DNA of 28,268 nt from DATKPC01 sp035524275 (GTDB lineage: Bacteria; Pseudomonadota; Gammaproteobacteria; Burkholderiales; Burkholderiaceae_F): the NCBI GenBank assembly GCA_035524275.1, contig DATKPC010000082.1:1-28268 (forward strand). The letters are read 5' to 3'. This document shows, in pieces, positions 5,647 to 14,223 of the stretch (positions are counted from its first letter, which is position 1; each line of letters begins with the position of its first letter). A model generated the notes under the pieces. The model saw nothing but the letters and a program-made list of their open reading frames with translations. It was not told the DNA's origin and did no database searches. Made by a program: the position numbers and the translations under genes.

Positions 5647-7938
5647 ATGACGCCCGAGCGCGCCCGAGGAGCGAGCGCGGCGGACGCGCGCGACCTGCCG
5701 ACCGCGCTCGCCTGCGCCGCTCTGGCGGCCGCGGCCCTTCTCGTCGCCGCCGCCCCATGGCCGGCGCCCTGGCGCCTGCTGGCGATGGCGCTCCTCGTGG
5801 TCGGCGGCGTTGCCGGCGGGTGCCGGTACGCCGGTCCCGTCCGGCGCCGCGACAGCGCCCGGACGGGCGACGAGGACACGATCCGCTTCCTGGTGAACCT
5901 GGTGCACGAACTGCGCACGCCGCTCGCGCTCGTCGACGGGCCTCTGCAGCAGCTGGCGCGCATGCCGCGCCTCGAGCCGCATGTCCGCGACCACGTCAAC
6001 GTGGCGCGCCAGAACTGCCTGCGGCTGATGAGCGTCGCCGAGGACCTGCTGGAGCTGGCGCGCGCCGACCGCGGGCAACGTCCGCTCGACGCGCGCCCGC
6101 TCGTGCTGCGGGAATGGCTGCGCGAACTCGCCGCCGCGGTCGCGCGGCACCCGGCCCTCGGCCGCCGCGTTCTGCACGAGGAGTTCCCGGACGACGCCAC
6201 CGCCGACGACGACGTGGTGATGGCCGATCCGCGCGCGCTCGAACGGGTCTTCCTCAACCTGGTCGGGAACGCGATCAAGTTCGGCGTCGACGGCCACGAG
6301 ATCCGCATCGGCACCGTCGGCACCGGCCGGGACGCCGGGTTCTACGTTGCCGACGACGGGATCGGGATCGCGCCGGCACATCACGCGAGCATCTTCGAGC
6401 GGTTCCGCCAGGTCGACGGTTCGGCGACGCGGCGGTTCGGCGGCGTCGGCATCGGGCTTGCGCTGGCGCGCGAACTGACGGAATCGATGGGGGGGCGGAT
6501 CGAGCTGGCCAGCGCGCCCGGCGCCGGCGCGCGTTTCACGGTCTGGCTGCCGCGCGCCGCCGGCCGGCCGCCGCGTCGCCTGCCGGCGCCGCGCCCCGCC
6601 GGCCATATCGCCGCCGACGAGCCCGACGCCTTCGAGAGGATCCTGCGCGTGCCCGGGGTCGCCGCTGCGGTGCCCACGCCCGGCGTCGCGACCGATTCCC
6701 GCGCCGGATGCGAAGCGGGCGCGGGCCGGAGCCCCGGCCCGGGTGCCGACGCGTCCGCGCCCGGATCGTCGCGCCCGCGCGTCGTCGTCGTCGAGGACGA
6801 ACCGGAACTCCGCTGGCTCGTCGAGTCGGCATTGCGCGACGAATTCGACGTCGTTGGCGCGGGCGACGGGCGCGCCGGCCTGCAGGCGCTGATCGGCCAG
6901 CCGGCCGAGATCCTGCTGACCGACTGGATGCTGCCCGGCCTCGACGGCCTGGAGCTGGCATCCAGGGCGAGGGGCCTCGCCGCGCCGCCGCGCGTCGTGC
7001 TCATCACCGCGCGCATGAACGAGGCGGAACGCGTCGCCGCGCTGCGCCTCGGCGTCGATGACTTCCTCGCGAAGCCGTTTTCGCTCGCCGAGCTCGGTGC
7101 GCGCCTGCGCAACCTGGCACAGCGCGTCCGCGCGGAGCGCGCGCTGCGCGCGGCCCACGACGGCCTCGCGCGTGCGCAGGCGGAGCTGGAGGCGACGCGC
7201 GCCGCGCTGATCCACGACGAGAAGCTGAAATCCATCGGCTACCTGAGCGCGGGCCTCGTCCACGAGATCCACAACCCCGTCAACTTCATGCGGACGGCCA
7301 CCGAACTGCTGCGACGCTCGGCGGCGCTTCGCGACGATCCGAAGTCGATGGAACTGCTCGCGTCAATCGAGCACGGCCTCGCGCGCGTCGGCACGATCAT
7401 CGGTGACCTGCGCGTGTTCGCGTTCCGCGACGACGCCGCGGGCCAGGCGCCGCGGCGCCTGGCCTTCGACGCCAGCCATGCGATCCAGGCGGCAGTTCGC
7501 CTGTGCCGGCGGGAGCTGGGAAGCATCGCGGTCGATGCGGACGTGCCTTCGCTGCAGGTCGTCGGGGCCGAGAGCCAGGTCGTGCAGGTCCTGGTCAACC
7601 TGCTGTGCAACAGCGCGGCCGCGCTGGCCGCGCGCGCCGCGGAGCGGACGCCGGGGGCGGCCGACGCCGCGCGCATCGTCGTTCGGCTCGACCGCGGCGA
7701 GCGCCAAGGCGGGCGGCGCATCTGGATCCGGGTGCGCGACAACGGCGAGGGCATCGCGCCGGACGTGCTGCCGCGGCTGCTCGAACCGTTCTTCACGACG
7801 CGCGGCGTCGGCCAGGGACTCGGCCTCGGCCTGGCCGTCAGCAGCGCCATCGTGCGCCGGCACGGCGGCGAGCTGACGGTGACCAGTTCGCCCGGCCAAG
7901 GCGCCGAGTTCAGCTTCGACCTGGAGGCGGCCGGCTGA
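5647..7938 (+). CDS. Membrane-anchored hybrid histidine kinase, HK1-receiver-HK2 architecture
   Basis: A 763-residue sensor kinase starting at ATG 5647. Two hydrophobic segments (about residues 19-38 and 43-60) form a hairpin anchor with almost no periplasmic part. Kinase 1 has the H-box LVHELRTPL (His87), N-box LNLVGNAIKF (Asn208), DDGIGIAP and FGGVGIGLAL. A Pro/Ala linker leads to a receiver with Glu383-Asp384-Glu385, acceptor Asp426 in LLTDWMLPG, Thr454 and Lys476 in LAKPF. A coiled-coil-like stretch (about 490-525) precedes kinase 2, with a different H-box LVHEIHNPVN (His539), NLLCNSA, DNGEGIAP and GLGLGLAVS. The order recalls TodS/TmoS kinases but without PAS domains. The stop codon overlaps the next start (TGATG), so the helicase gene is translationally coupled. 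The ribosome site is weak. Confidence 0.9.
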   Translation: MTPERARGASAADARDLPTALACAALAAAALLVAAAPWPAPWRLLAMALLVVGGVAGGCRYAGPVRRRDSARTGDEDTIRFLVNLVHELRTPLALVDGPLQQLARMPRLEPHVRDHVNVARQNCLRLMSVAEDLLELARADRGQRPLDARPLVLREWLRELAAAVARHPALGRRVLHEEFPDDATADDDVVMADPRALERVFLNLVGNAIKFGVDGHEIRIGTVGTGRDAGFYVADDGIGIAPAHHASIFERFRQVDGSATRRFGGVGIGLALARELTESMGGRIELASAPGAGARFTVWLPRAAGRPPRRLPAPRPAGHIAADEPDAFERILRVPGVAAAVPTPGVATDSRAGCEAGAGRSPGPGADASAPGSSRPRVVVVEDEPELRWLVESALRDEFDVVGAGDGRAGLQALIGQPAEILLTDWMLPGLDGLELASRARGLAAPPRVVLITARMNEAERVAALRLGVDDFLAKPFSLAELGARLRNLAQRVRAERALRAAHDGLARAQAELEATRAALIHDEKLKSIGYLSAGLVHEIHNPVNFMRTATELLRRSAALRDDPKSMELLASIEHGLARVGTIIGDLRVFAFRDDAAGQAPRRLAFDASHAIQAAVRLCRRELGSIAVDADVPSLQVVGAESQVVQVLVNLLCNSAAALAARAAERTPGAADAARIVVRLDRGERQGGRRIWIRVRDNGEGIAPDVLPRLLEPFFTTRGVGQGLGLGLAVSSAIVRRHGGELTVTSSPGQGAEFSFDLEAAG

Positions 7939-9704
7939 TGCGCGACGCGACGATCGCGGTTTCGGTATCGTCCGCGCTTGCGCCGCGTCGACCGGCGACC
8001 GGAGCGTCCGAGGTGGTGCGCATCATTCCGCAAGGCTGGCGCGAAATGCAGGTCACGGGTGCCGCGCAGCGCGAGATCGAGACGCTGGCGCGCCTCGCCG
8101 CGGGCCTGCAGGGCGAACTCACCGTGATCCACGGGGTCCACTGGACGCGCCTGGACCACGGTGCCGCCGCGTACGGCGAGATCGACTTCGTGATCGTCAG
8201 CGGCGCGGCGCGGATCCTCCTCGTGCAGCAGAAGTCCGGCTTCCTGACGGAGACGTCGGGCGGCATCGTCGGCACGTATCCCGGCGGCCACAAGCGTGTC
8301 GCCACCGAGCTCGCGCGCACGCTCGACGCGCTCCGCGGCCGCCTCGCGCCGCTGCTGCACGGCGAGGAGGTCGCGATCGACTACATGCTTTATTGCCCCG
8401 ACTACACGATCCGCGATCCGGGGTCGGCCGGCATTCCGCCCGAATACATCGTCGACGCGACGCGCCGCGACCGCCTGTGCGCGCAGATCATGTCGGCGCT
8501 GCCGGCGGAGGCGCCGAACCCGGCGCTCGCGTCGCGGCTCGTGAGGTTTTTCGCGGACCAGCTGCAGCTGGTGCCGGACGTCAGCGCGCTGCTGGGGCGC
8601 GCGGAACAGCTCGTCACCCGCCTCTCCGGCGGCCTCGCGACCTGGGCTCGACGCCTGGAGTTCGAGCCGTTCCGCCTGCACGTCGTCGGAACCGCGGGCT
8701 CCGGCAAGACGCAGCTCGCCGCGGCGCTGCTGCACGATGCGGCGGCGGCCGGCCGCCGCGCGCTCTACATCTGCTTCAACCGGCCGCTGGCCGACCACCT
8801 CGCAGCCATCGTTCCCCACGGCGATCGCGTGCTGACGTTCCACCAGTGGTGCGACCGCGCGCTGCGGCGATCCGGCGTCGCGATCGACTATGGACGTGCC
8901 GACGCGTTCGACGACGTGGAGCGGGCGATCGGCACGCTCCCGGTGCGCGAGGACGAGCGCGTGGACGAGATCATCATCGACGAGGGCCAGGACCTGGAGC
9001 CGGCGTGGCGCGACGTGCTGCTGCAGCGCCTCGGCGCAGGCGGGCGGGCGTGGTGGCTCGAGGATCCGCTGCAGGGCCTCTATCATCGCGCGAACGCGCA
9101 GCCCCCCGGATGGGTGCGCCTGCGGGCCGATACGAACTACCGCAGCCCGCGCGCGATCGCGCGGCAGATCGGGCTGATCGTCCCGGCCGCCCGCGACATC
9201 GAGCCCGCCAGTCCTTTCATCGGCAGCGACGTCGAATACCTCAGCTACGCGGATGCGGGCGCCGAGGGCAGCGGGGATCCGGCGCTGCCGCACGGCCTCG
9301 CCGGCGCGACGCACCGCGCCGTGACGCACGCGCTGCAAGGTGGACTGCGCCTGTCGGACATCGCGATCGTGACATTCAGCGGCCGCGATCGTTCCCGGCT
9401 CCTGCGCCTCGAGCGCCTCGGCCAGCACCGGCTGCGCAGCTGGACGGGGCGCTACGACCTGCTGGGGACGCCGGAGTACCGCGCCGGCGACCTGACGATC
9501 GAGACGGTCTACCGCTTCAAGGGCCAGTCGGCTCCCTGCGTCATCCTCGCCGAGGTCGATTTCGAGCGACTCGACGAGATGGCCGAGCGGAAGCTCTTCG
9601 TGGGCATGACGCGCGCGACGATGCGGCTCTTCGTCGTCGCCAGCGATCGCGCGGCCGCCGCGATCGCGTCGCGCATCGCCGCAGGCCCGGCGCGGGGGGC
9701 CTGA
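7938..9704 (+). CDS. NERD nuclease-like domain fused to SF1 (UvrD-like) helicase
   Basis: A 588-residue protein. Residues about 40-135 resemble NERD, a PD-(D/E)xK-type nuclease fold: GEIDFVIV with Asp83, then LLVQQKSG giving the QxK pair (Gln97, Lys99). The helicase part has Walker A GTAGSGKT (251-258), motif Ia-like ICFNRPLA, Walker B IIIDEGQD (346-352), NYRSP (400-404), the motif V-like VYRFKGQ (524-530) and motif VI KLFVGMTRAT (552-561). The polypeptide is compact, so the accessory 1B/2B domains of UvrD are largely missing. It probably acts on DNA or RNA ends in the cytoplasm. It is coupled to the kinase gene and four bases before the next frame. It could be a repair, RNA-processing or defence enzyme. 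Confidence 0.85.
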   Translation: MRDATIAVSVSSALAPRRPATGASEVVRIIPQGWREMQVTGAAQREIETLARLAAGLQGELTVIHGVHWTRLDHGAAAYGEIDFVIVSGAARILLVQQKSGFLTETSGGIVGTYPGGHKRVATELARTLDALRGRLAPLLHGEEVAIDYMLYCPDYTIRDPGSAGIPPEYIVDATRRDRLCAQIMSALPAEAPNPALASRLVRFFADQLQLVPDVSALLGRAEQLVTRLSGGLATWARRLEFEPFRLHVVGTAGSGKTQLAAALLHDAAAAGRRALYICFNRPLADHLAAIVPHGDRVLTFHQWCDRALRRSGVAIDYGRADAFDDVERAIGTLPVREDERVDEIIIDEGQDLEPAWRDVLLQRLGAGGRAWWLEDPLQGLYHRANAQPPGWVRLRADTNYRSPRAIARQIGLIVPAARDIEPASPFIGSDVEYLSYADAGAEGSGDPALPHGLAGATHRAVTHALQGGLRLSDIAIVTFSGRDRSRLLRLERLGQHRLRSWTGRYDLLGTPEYRAGDLTIETVYRFKGQSAPCVILAEVDFERLDEMAERKLFVGMTRATMRLFVVASDRAAAAIASRIAAGPARGA

Positions 9705-9746
9705 CGCGTGCTCGCCGTCGGTATTCCGCGCCAGGGGAGCGTCGCG

Positions 9747-10514
9747 ATGATGGAATCGCAGGTCGCCGCCGCGGAGCGGCAGCGGATCGACGACCTGATG
9801 CGGCCGATCGCGACGCTGCGCGAGGCGGATCTCGATCGCGAGATCGGGGCGAGGGCGATGCTCGTGACGCCGCTGGCGCATTGCCTCGTCGTGGCCCGCG
9901 ACCACGGCGCGACGGCGCTGGACACGCCGACGGCACGGATGCATGGCTCGATGCCGGCGCCCCTGCAGGGCCTGTACGCGAACCTGATCGGGGAGCGCGA
10001 CCCGCTGGCCGCGCGCGCGCACCAGGAATGGCGTCCGCATGTCGCGACAATCGAGGAGCACGTCGCCCGGCTGAAGGCCCAGGTCCGCAATCCGGACCTC
10101 CTGGTGGGCTGGCTGAGGCGCAACGCGGAAAGCGGCGGCGCGGTGCTGGCCGTCGTGCCGGCACGCGCATGGCTTTCACGTGCATGCCTGTTCGCCTTTG
10201 CCGCCGACGCGATTCCGGAGCGCGACGTCTTCGCGCTTTTCTACGCGGCGCAGCGCCTCGCCGTCGCGCTGGAACTGCGCGGCAAGCCGTACATCGGCGA
10301 CCTCCTCGAGATGCGTTTCACGGCGCGCGAGCTCGATGTGCTGCGCGCGGGACTGCGCGGCACGAGCGACGAGGACATCGCCTCCGGACTCGGCCTTTCG
10401 GTCGATGCGATCCGCTACTACTTCAAGAAATTCAAGCACCGGGTCCCGGCGCAGATCGGCCACCTGAAGCCGCGCGACCTGTCGCGGATCCTGCATCATC
10501 TCGGAAAGCTCTGA
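9747..10514 (+). CDS. LuxR-family transcriptional regulator
   Basis: A 255-residue regulator. ATG 9747 was chosen over the in-frame GTG 9708 because a near-perfect AGGGGAG lies seven bases upstream. The C-terminal 65 residues form a LuxR/GerE helix-turn-helix: FTARELDVLRAGLRG, then DIASGLGLSVDAIRYYFKKF. The N-terminal part has a Y...ERDPL..RA....W pattern reminiscent of autoinducer-binding domains of quorum-sensing LuxR proteins, but it is too divergent to predict a ligand. No LuxI-type synthase gene is in the window, so it would be a LuxR solo. It lacks a receiver domain, so it is not a direct phosphorelay output. It closes the kinase-helicase gene set and may regulate that promoter. Confidence 0.82.
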   Translation: MMESQVAAAERQRIDDLMRPIATLREADLDREIGARAMLVTPLAHCLVVARDHGATALDTPTARMHGSMPAPLQGLYANLIGERDPLAARAHQEWRPHVATIEEHVARLKAQVRNPDLLVGWLRRNAESGGAVLAVVPARAWLSRACLFAFAADAIPERDVFALFYAAQRLAVALELRGKPYIGDLLEMRFTARELDVLRAGLRGTSDEDIASGLGLSVDAIRYYFKKFKHRVPAQIGHLKPRDLSRILHHLGKL

Positions 10515-10572
10515 GAACCGGCGAACGAATCCGCGCGGGCCGCGCGCCGGCGCGACCGCGGGAAGGAACCCC

Positions 10573-11319
10573 ATGGACGACCAGGAACTGCTGCGCTATT
10601 CGCGCCACGTCCTGCTCGACGAGATCGGCGTCGAAGGACAGGCGCGAATCCGTTCGACGCGGGCGCTCGTCGTCGGTGTCGGCGGGCTCGGCTCCCCGGC
10701 GGCCCTGTACCTGGCCGCCGCCGGCGTCGCGCGGCTGACGCTGGCCGACGGCGATGCGGTCGACCTGACCAACCTGCAGCGGCAGATCCTGCACACGACG
10801 GCGCGTATCGGCGAGCCGAAGGCGGAGTCGGCGCGGCAGGCGCTGCACGAGATCAACCCGCAGGTCGACGTCGTCGCGCTGAACCGGCGCGTCGGCGCGG
10901 AGGAACTGGCCAGCCTCGTCGCCGAAGCCGACGTCGTCCTCGACTGCTGCGACAACTTCGCCACGCGGCACGCCATCAATCGCGCCTGCGTCGCGGCGCG
11001 CCGCCCGCTCGTGAGCGGGGCGGCGATCCGCTACGACGGGCAGCTGGGCGTTTTCGACGCCCGCGACCCGGCGGCACCGTGCTACGCGTGCCTGTTCCCG
11101 GAAGGCGAGGCGAACGACGAGCTGTGCGCGGTGATGGGCGTCTTCGCGCCGGTCACGGGCATCGTCGGCGCGATGCAAGCGGCCGAAGCGCTGAAGCTCG
11201 TTGCCGGGTTCGGCACGACGACGACGGGGCGCCTGCTGATGATCGACGTCCTGGCGATGCGGTTCCACGAGGTGCAGGTTCCGCGGGATCCGCACTGCCC
11301 GGTCTGCGCCGCCCGATGA
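10573..11319 (+). CDS. moeB: MoeB/ThiF/HesA family sulfur-carrier protein adenylyltransferase
   Basis: A 248-residue E1-like enzyme, almost the length of E. coli MoeB (249). It has the nucleotide-binding GVGGLGSPA (35-43), the DLTNLQRQ motif with the Arg finger region, DCCDNFATR, and two zinc-binding pairs CYAC and CPVC near the C-terminus. A Cys in ELCAVMGVFAP corresponds to the conserved Cys of the family. Such enzymes adenylate the C-terminal Gly-Gly of MoaD (molybdopterin) or ThiS (thiamine). Neither a MoaD nor a ThiS gene is nearby, so the partner is undecided; moeB is the best fit by overall sequence pattern. GGAAGGA six bases before the ATG is a strong ribosome site. It follows the LuxR gene by 58 bases and may be independent of it. 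Confidence 0.85.
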   Translation: MDDQELLRYSRHVLLDEIGVEGQARIRSTRALVVGVGGLGSPAALYLAAAGVARLTLADGDAVDLTNLQRQILHTTARIGEPKAESARQALHEINPQVDVVALNRRVGAEELASLVAEADVVLDCCDNFATRHAINRACVAARRPLVSGAAIRYDGQLGVFDARDPAAPCYACLFPEGEANDELCAVMGVFAPVTGIVGAMQAAEALKLVAGFGTTTTGRLLMIDVLAMRFHEVQVPRDPHCPVCAAR

Positions 11320-11373
11320 GTGCCTGCGCGGCCGAATCGCGTGCCGCGCGACGGACCTTCCGCCCCGCGGTCT

Positions 11374-11991
11374 CTAGGCCACGAGCGAGCGGAGGTGGTC
11401 CTCGAGCCCCTCGACCGGCGCCTTCTTGAAACCGCTCTTCGCGAAGCGGTGCCAGCGTCCGACGACGTAGGCCACGACGAGGCTCGCGCGCAGCGTCGGA
11501 TCGACGCCGGACGGCAGTTCGTTCTGCGTGACGGCGACGCGCAGGCACTGCTTCAACGAAGACTCGATCCGGTCGAAGAACTGGTTCATGCGTTCCTGCA
11601 GCCGGTCGTTCTCGTTGACCAGCGCATCGCCGATCAGGACGCGCGTCATCCCGCGGTTGGTCTGCGCGAACTCCAGCAGCATCTGCACGATCGCGCGCGC
11701 CTGCCGCACGCCGGAGGCCTCGCGCGCCGCGATGTCGTTGATGAGGCCGAAGATCGTCGACTCGATGAATTCGATCAGGCCTTCGAACATCTGCGCCTTG
11801 CTCGCGAAATGGCGATACAGCGCGGCCTCGGAGACGTCGAGGCGCGCAGCGAGCGCGGCGGTCGTGACCTTTTCGCCCTTCGGGTCCTCGAGCATCGCGG
11901 CAAGCGTCTGCAGGATCTGCAGCTTGCGGGCCCCGCGCTTTCGTCCCGGAGAGCCCACGTCGGATGTGGGCGGAAGGCTGGCGGGTTCCAT
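11374..11991 (-). CDS. slmA: Nucleoid occlusion factor SlmA (TetR family)
   Basis: A 205-residue TetR-family protein. The N-terminal helix-turn-helix is clear (VTTAALAARLDVSEAALYRHF, about 42-62), followed by SlmA-typical sequence: ASKAQMFEGLIEFIE, TNRGMTRVLIGDAL and NENDRLQERMNQFFDRIE. SlmA binds dispersed chromosomal sites and disassembles FtsZ polymers, blocking septum formation over the nucleoid. The first 20 residues are a variable basic/Pro-Ser stretch. It is convergent with moeB (54-base gap) and lies 151 bases downstream of sppA, so it probably has its own promoter in that gap, although no strong hexamers are visible. In betaproteobacteria slmA often follows argB and a HAD nucleotidase gene; here sppA and an efflux operon intervene. 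Confidence 0.92.
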   Translation of the reverse strand: MEPASLPPTSDVGSPGRKRGARKLQILQTLAAMLEDPKGEKVTTAALAARLDVSEAALYRHFASKAQMFEGLIEFIESTIFGLINDIAAREASGVRQARAIVQMLLEFAQTNRGMTRVLIGDALVNENDRLQERMNQFFDRIESSLKQCLRVAVTQNELPSGVDPTLRASLVVAYVVGRWHRFAKSGFKKAPVEGLEDHLRSLVA

Positions 11992-12142
11992 GGGGCAATT
12001 TCCGAAGGTGCTCCAATCTACCCGAAAGGCGCGCGACGTGGGGAATTACTCACCGCGAATCGCAGTGGCGTCGCGCAAATCCGACGGGCGCCGGTCGAAT
12101 CGCCCGGCCTGCAGGCAGCGCTCCACGCGCCCCCTTACTCAT

Positions 12143-13996
12143 TCAGGGTGCCGTGCAAAGACAATGTGCGTAGACGCTGGAAGGTCCGGCCGGCGCGGCG
12201 CGCAACCATCGCAGGTCGCCGGCGACGCCGGCGACGGCAAGCGGCAGCCGTGCGGCGATCCGCGTCTCGATCGCCTGCGCTGCGGCATCCGGCAGCAGGC
12301 GCAGCAGGCGCTCCAGCCCGCGCGGTTCCTGCTCGACGTAGCGAACATGGAACTTCTCGCCCAGCCCCGCCTTATTCGCCGCGGCCTGCAGCGCCTCGTG
12401 CAATCCGCCGAGCGTGTCGACGAGGCCGCGCTCCTTCGCCTGGTGTCCGGTCCACACGCGCCCCTGCGCCACGTCGTCGACCTGCTCGGGCGTCGTCTTG
12501 CGCGCCGCAGCGACGCGCTCCAGGAATTCGCGATAGACGCGGCCGATCGACGCCTGCACGAGCGTCGCATAGCGCGGATCGAGCTCGCGCCGCGGATCGG
12601 CGGCGGTCGAGAGCCAGGTGGTTCCGAGGGCGGACGCGTGGATGCCGAGCTTGTCGAGCGTGTGCTCGACGTTCGGCAGCAACCCGATGACGCCGATCGA
12701 CCCGCTGATCGTCGCCGGATCGGCAAAGACTTCGTCGGCCGACTGCGAGATCCAGAAGCCGCCGGACGCGGCGAGGTCGCCCATCGAGACGACGACGGGC
12801 TTTCCCGCCTTGCGCGCAAGGTCCACCTCGCGCCGGATCAGCTCGGCGCCGAGCGCGCTTCCGCCGGGCGAGTCGACCCGAAGCACGATCGCTCGCACGT
12901 GTTCATCCTCGCGCTCGCCGCGGATCAGCTCGGTCAGCGTGCGCGCGCCGACGACGCCCTGCGGCGCCTCGCCATCGATGATGTCGCCGGCGGCGATCAC
13001 GACGGCCACGTGGTCCTGCTCGGCGGGAGCTTCCGGCTGCATCGCCGCGTAGGCATCGAAGCCGACCTGCCGAAAGGTCTTGTGCGTCGCGTCGGCGGCG
13101 CCGCGCTCGATCATCGCCTGCCGGAATTCCTCCTTCGTCATGAGGCCGTCGACGAGCTTTTCGTCGACGGCCAGCCGCGCCGCGTCGCCGCCGGCCGCCT
13201 CCATCCGGCGCGGCAGCTCGTCGATCATTCGCGCCATGCTGCCGGCGGCGAGGTGGCGCGCCTGCTCGACGTCCGTCGTGTACGTCGACCAGGCGTCGTT
13301 CAGCCAGGCGGTATCGGCCTCGACGGACGCCGGCGACGGCCCGTTCCCGACGAAGGGCTCGGCGAAGCTCTTGTACTTCCCGACCCGGAACACGTTGACC
13401 GACACGCCGAGACGGTCGAGCGCGTCGCGGTAGTAGTTGCGCACGCCGCCGAAGCCCTGCAGCAGGACCTGCCCTTCCGGATCCAGGTAGGCCTGGTCGG
13501 CCTGCGCCGCGAGGTAGTACTGCCGCTGGTCGTAGCCGACCCCCCAGGCGACGACCTGCTTGCCGGCGGCGCGGAAGCGCCGCAGCGCGGCGGCGAGTTC
13601 GCGCAACTGCGGCAAACCGGCGCCGGACAGGTCGTCCAGGACAAGCGCGATGCGGCCGATCCGCGCGTCGCGCGCCGCCGCGTCCACCGCATCGACGACG
13701 TCGTGCAGTTGCGTCTCGCGATGGATCTCCCCGAGGGCCTGCGCCAGCGCGGCCTCGCGCGCGCCGCCGGTGTACTGCTCGACCAGGCTGCCCGCCGGAT
13801 TGACGACGAGCGTCGTGTTGTCGGCAAGGTGCGGCTTGCGGGCGAACAGCAGCGGCGCGACGAGCGCGGCGACGATCGCCAGGAAGAGCAGGTTGACCGC
13901 CACGCGGCGCGCGCCGTCGATGAACCGCCATAGGGCGGCAAGCAGGCGGCGCAGGGGGCCGCGCGGCGTCGATGGCATCCGGGGTGTCGTTGACAT
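12143..13996 (-). CDS. sppA: Signal peptide peptidase SppA, 67K type
   Basis: A 617-residue inner-membrane serine protease of the long, tandem-domain SppA type. One membrane anchor lies at about residues 33-52 after a basic N-terminus, with the rest periplasmic. The Ser-Lys dyad is visible: Lys209 in VGKYKSFAEPF (same number as in E. coli) in the N-terminal domain and Ser411 in MGDLAASGGFW in the C-terminal domain. DSPGGS (375-380) and GSIGVIG are further family motifs. The enzyme degrades cleaved signal peptides left in the membrane. An ACGGAG ribosome site lies eight bases upstream. It sits between the HAD gene (227 bases upstream) and slmA on the same strand. Confidence 0.95.
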   Translation of the reverse strand: MSTTPRMPSTPRGPLRRLLAALWRFIDGARRVAVNLLFLAIVAALVAPLLFARKPHLADNTTLVVNPAGSLVEQYTGGAREAALAQALGEIHRETQLHDVVDAVDAAARDARIGRIALVLDDLSGAGLPQLRELAAALRRFRAAGKQVVAWGVGYDQRQYYLAAQADQAYLDPEGQVLLQGFGGVRNYYRDALDRLGVSVNVFRVGKYKSFAEPFVGNGPSPASVEADTAWLNDAWSTYTTDVEQARHLAAGSMARMIDELPRRMEAAGGDAARLAVDEKLVDGLMTKEEFRQAMIERGAADATHKTFRQVGFDAYAAMQPEAPAEQDHVAVVIAAGDIIDGEAPQGVVGARTLTELIRGEREDEHVRAIVLRVDSPGGSALGAELIRREVDLARKAGKPVVVSMGDLAASGGFWISQSADEVFADPATISGSIGVIGLLPNVEHTLDKLGIHASALGTTWLSTAADPRRELDPRYATLVQASIGRVYREFLERVAAARKTTPEQVDDVAQGRVWTGHQAKERGLVDTLGGLHEALQAAANKAGLGEKFHVRYVEQEPRGLERLLRLLPDAAAQAIETRIAARLPLAVAGVAGDLRWLRAAPAGPSSVYAHCLCTAP

Positions 13997-14223
13997 CGAA
14001 TGGGCTCCGTCTCTTTTCCTATGCGTGGTTCATGGAACGTTCGCGAAGGCCTGGAGTCTAAATCGCCGCTTTCCAGGTTTTCCCCTCCAACGCGCCGGGG
14101 TCGCGACCGCCGGCCTTTCGTGTCGATGGCCCGATGAAGGAATCTTCGCGCACCCGGCCAGGCGGGTTCGAGGCGCATCGGGCCGGCGCGTGCCTGCGCC
14201 GGCCGCTCGACGGCGGCGACGCT

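Noticed and set aside
9708..9746. GTG 9708 as start of the LuxR-type gene
   Set aside because: An excellent AGGGGAG site positions ribosomes at ATG 9747; the extra 13 residues have no supporting signal.
7239..10061. Minus-strand open frame of 940 codons
   Set aside because: It is antisense to the kinase, helicase and LuxR genes, which carry clear domain motifs; the antisense product has none.
11374..11991. SlmA-like gene as local TetR repressor of the efflux operon
   Set aside because: The protein matches SlmA throughout and lies more than 3 kb from the efflux promoter with two genes in between.
11320..13933. Long plus-strand frames over slmA and sppA
   Set aside because: They are shadows of slmA and sppA, whose catalytic and HTH motifs are intact on the minus strand.
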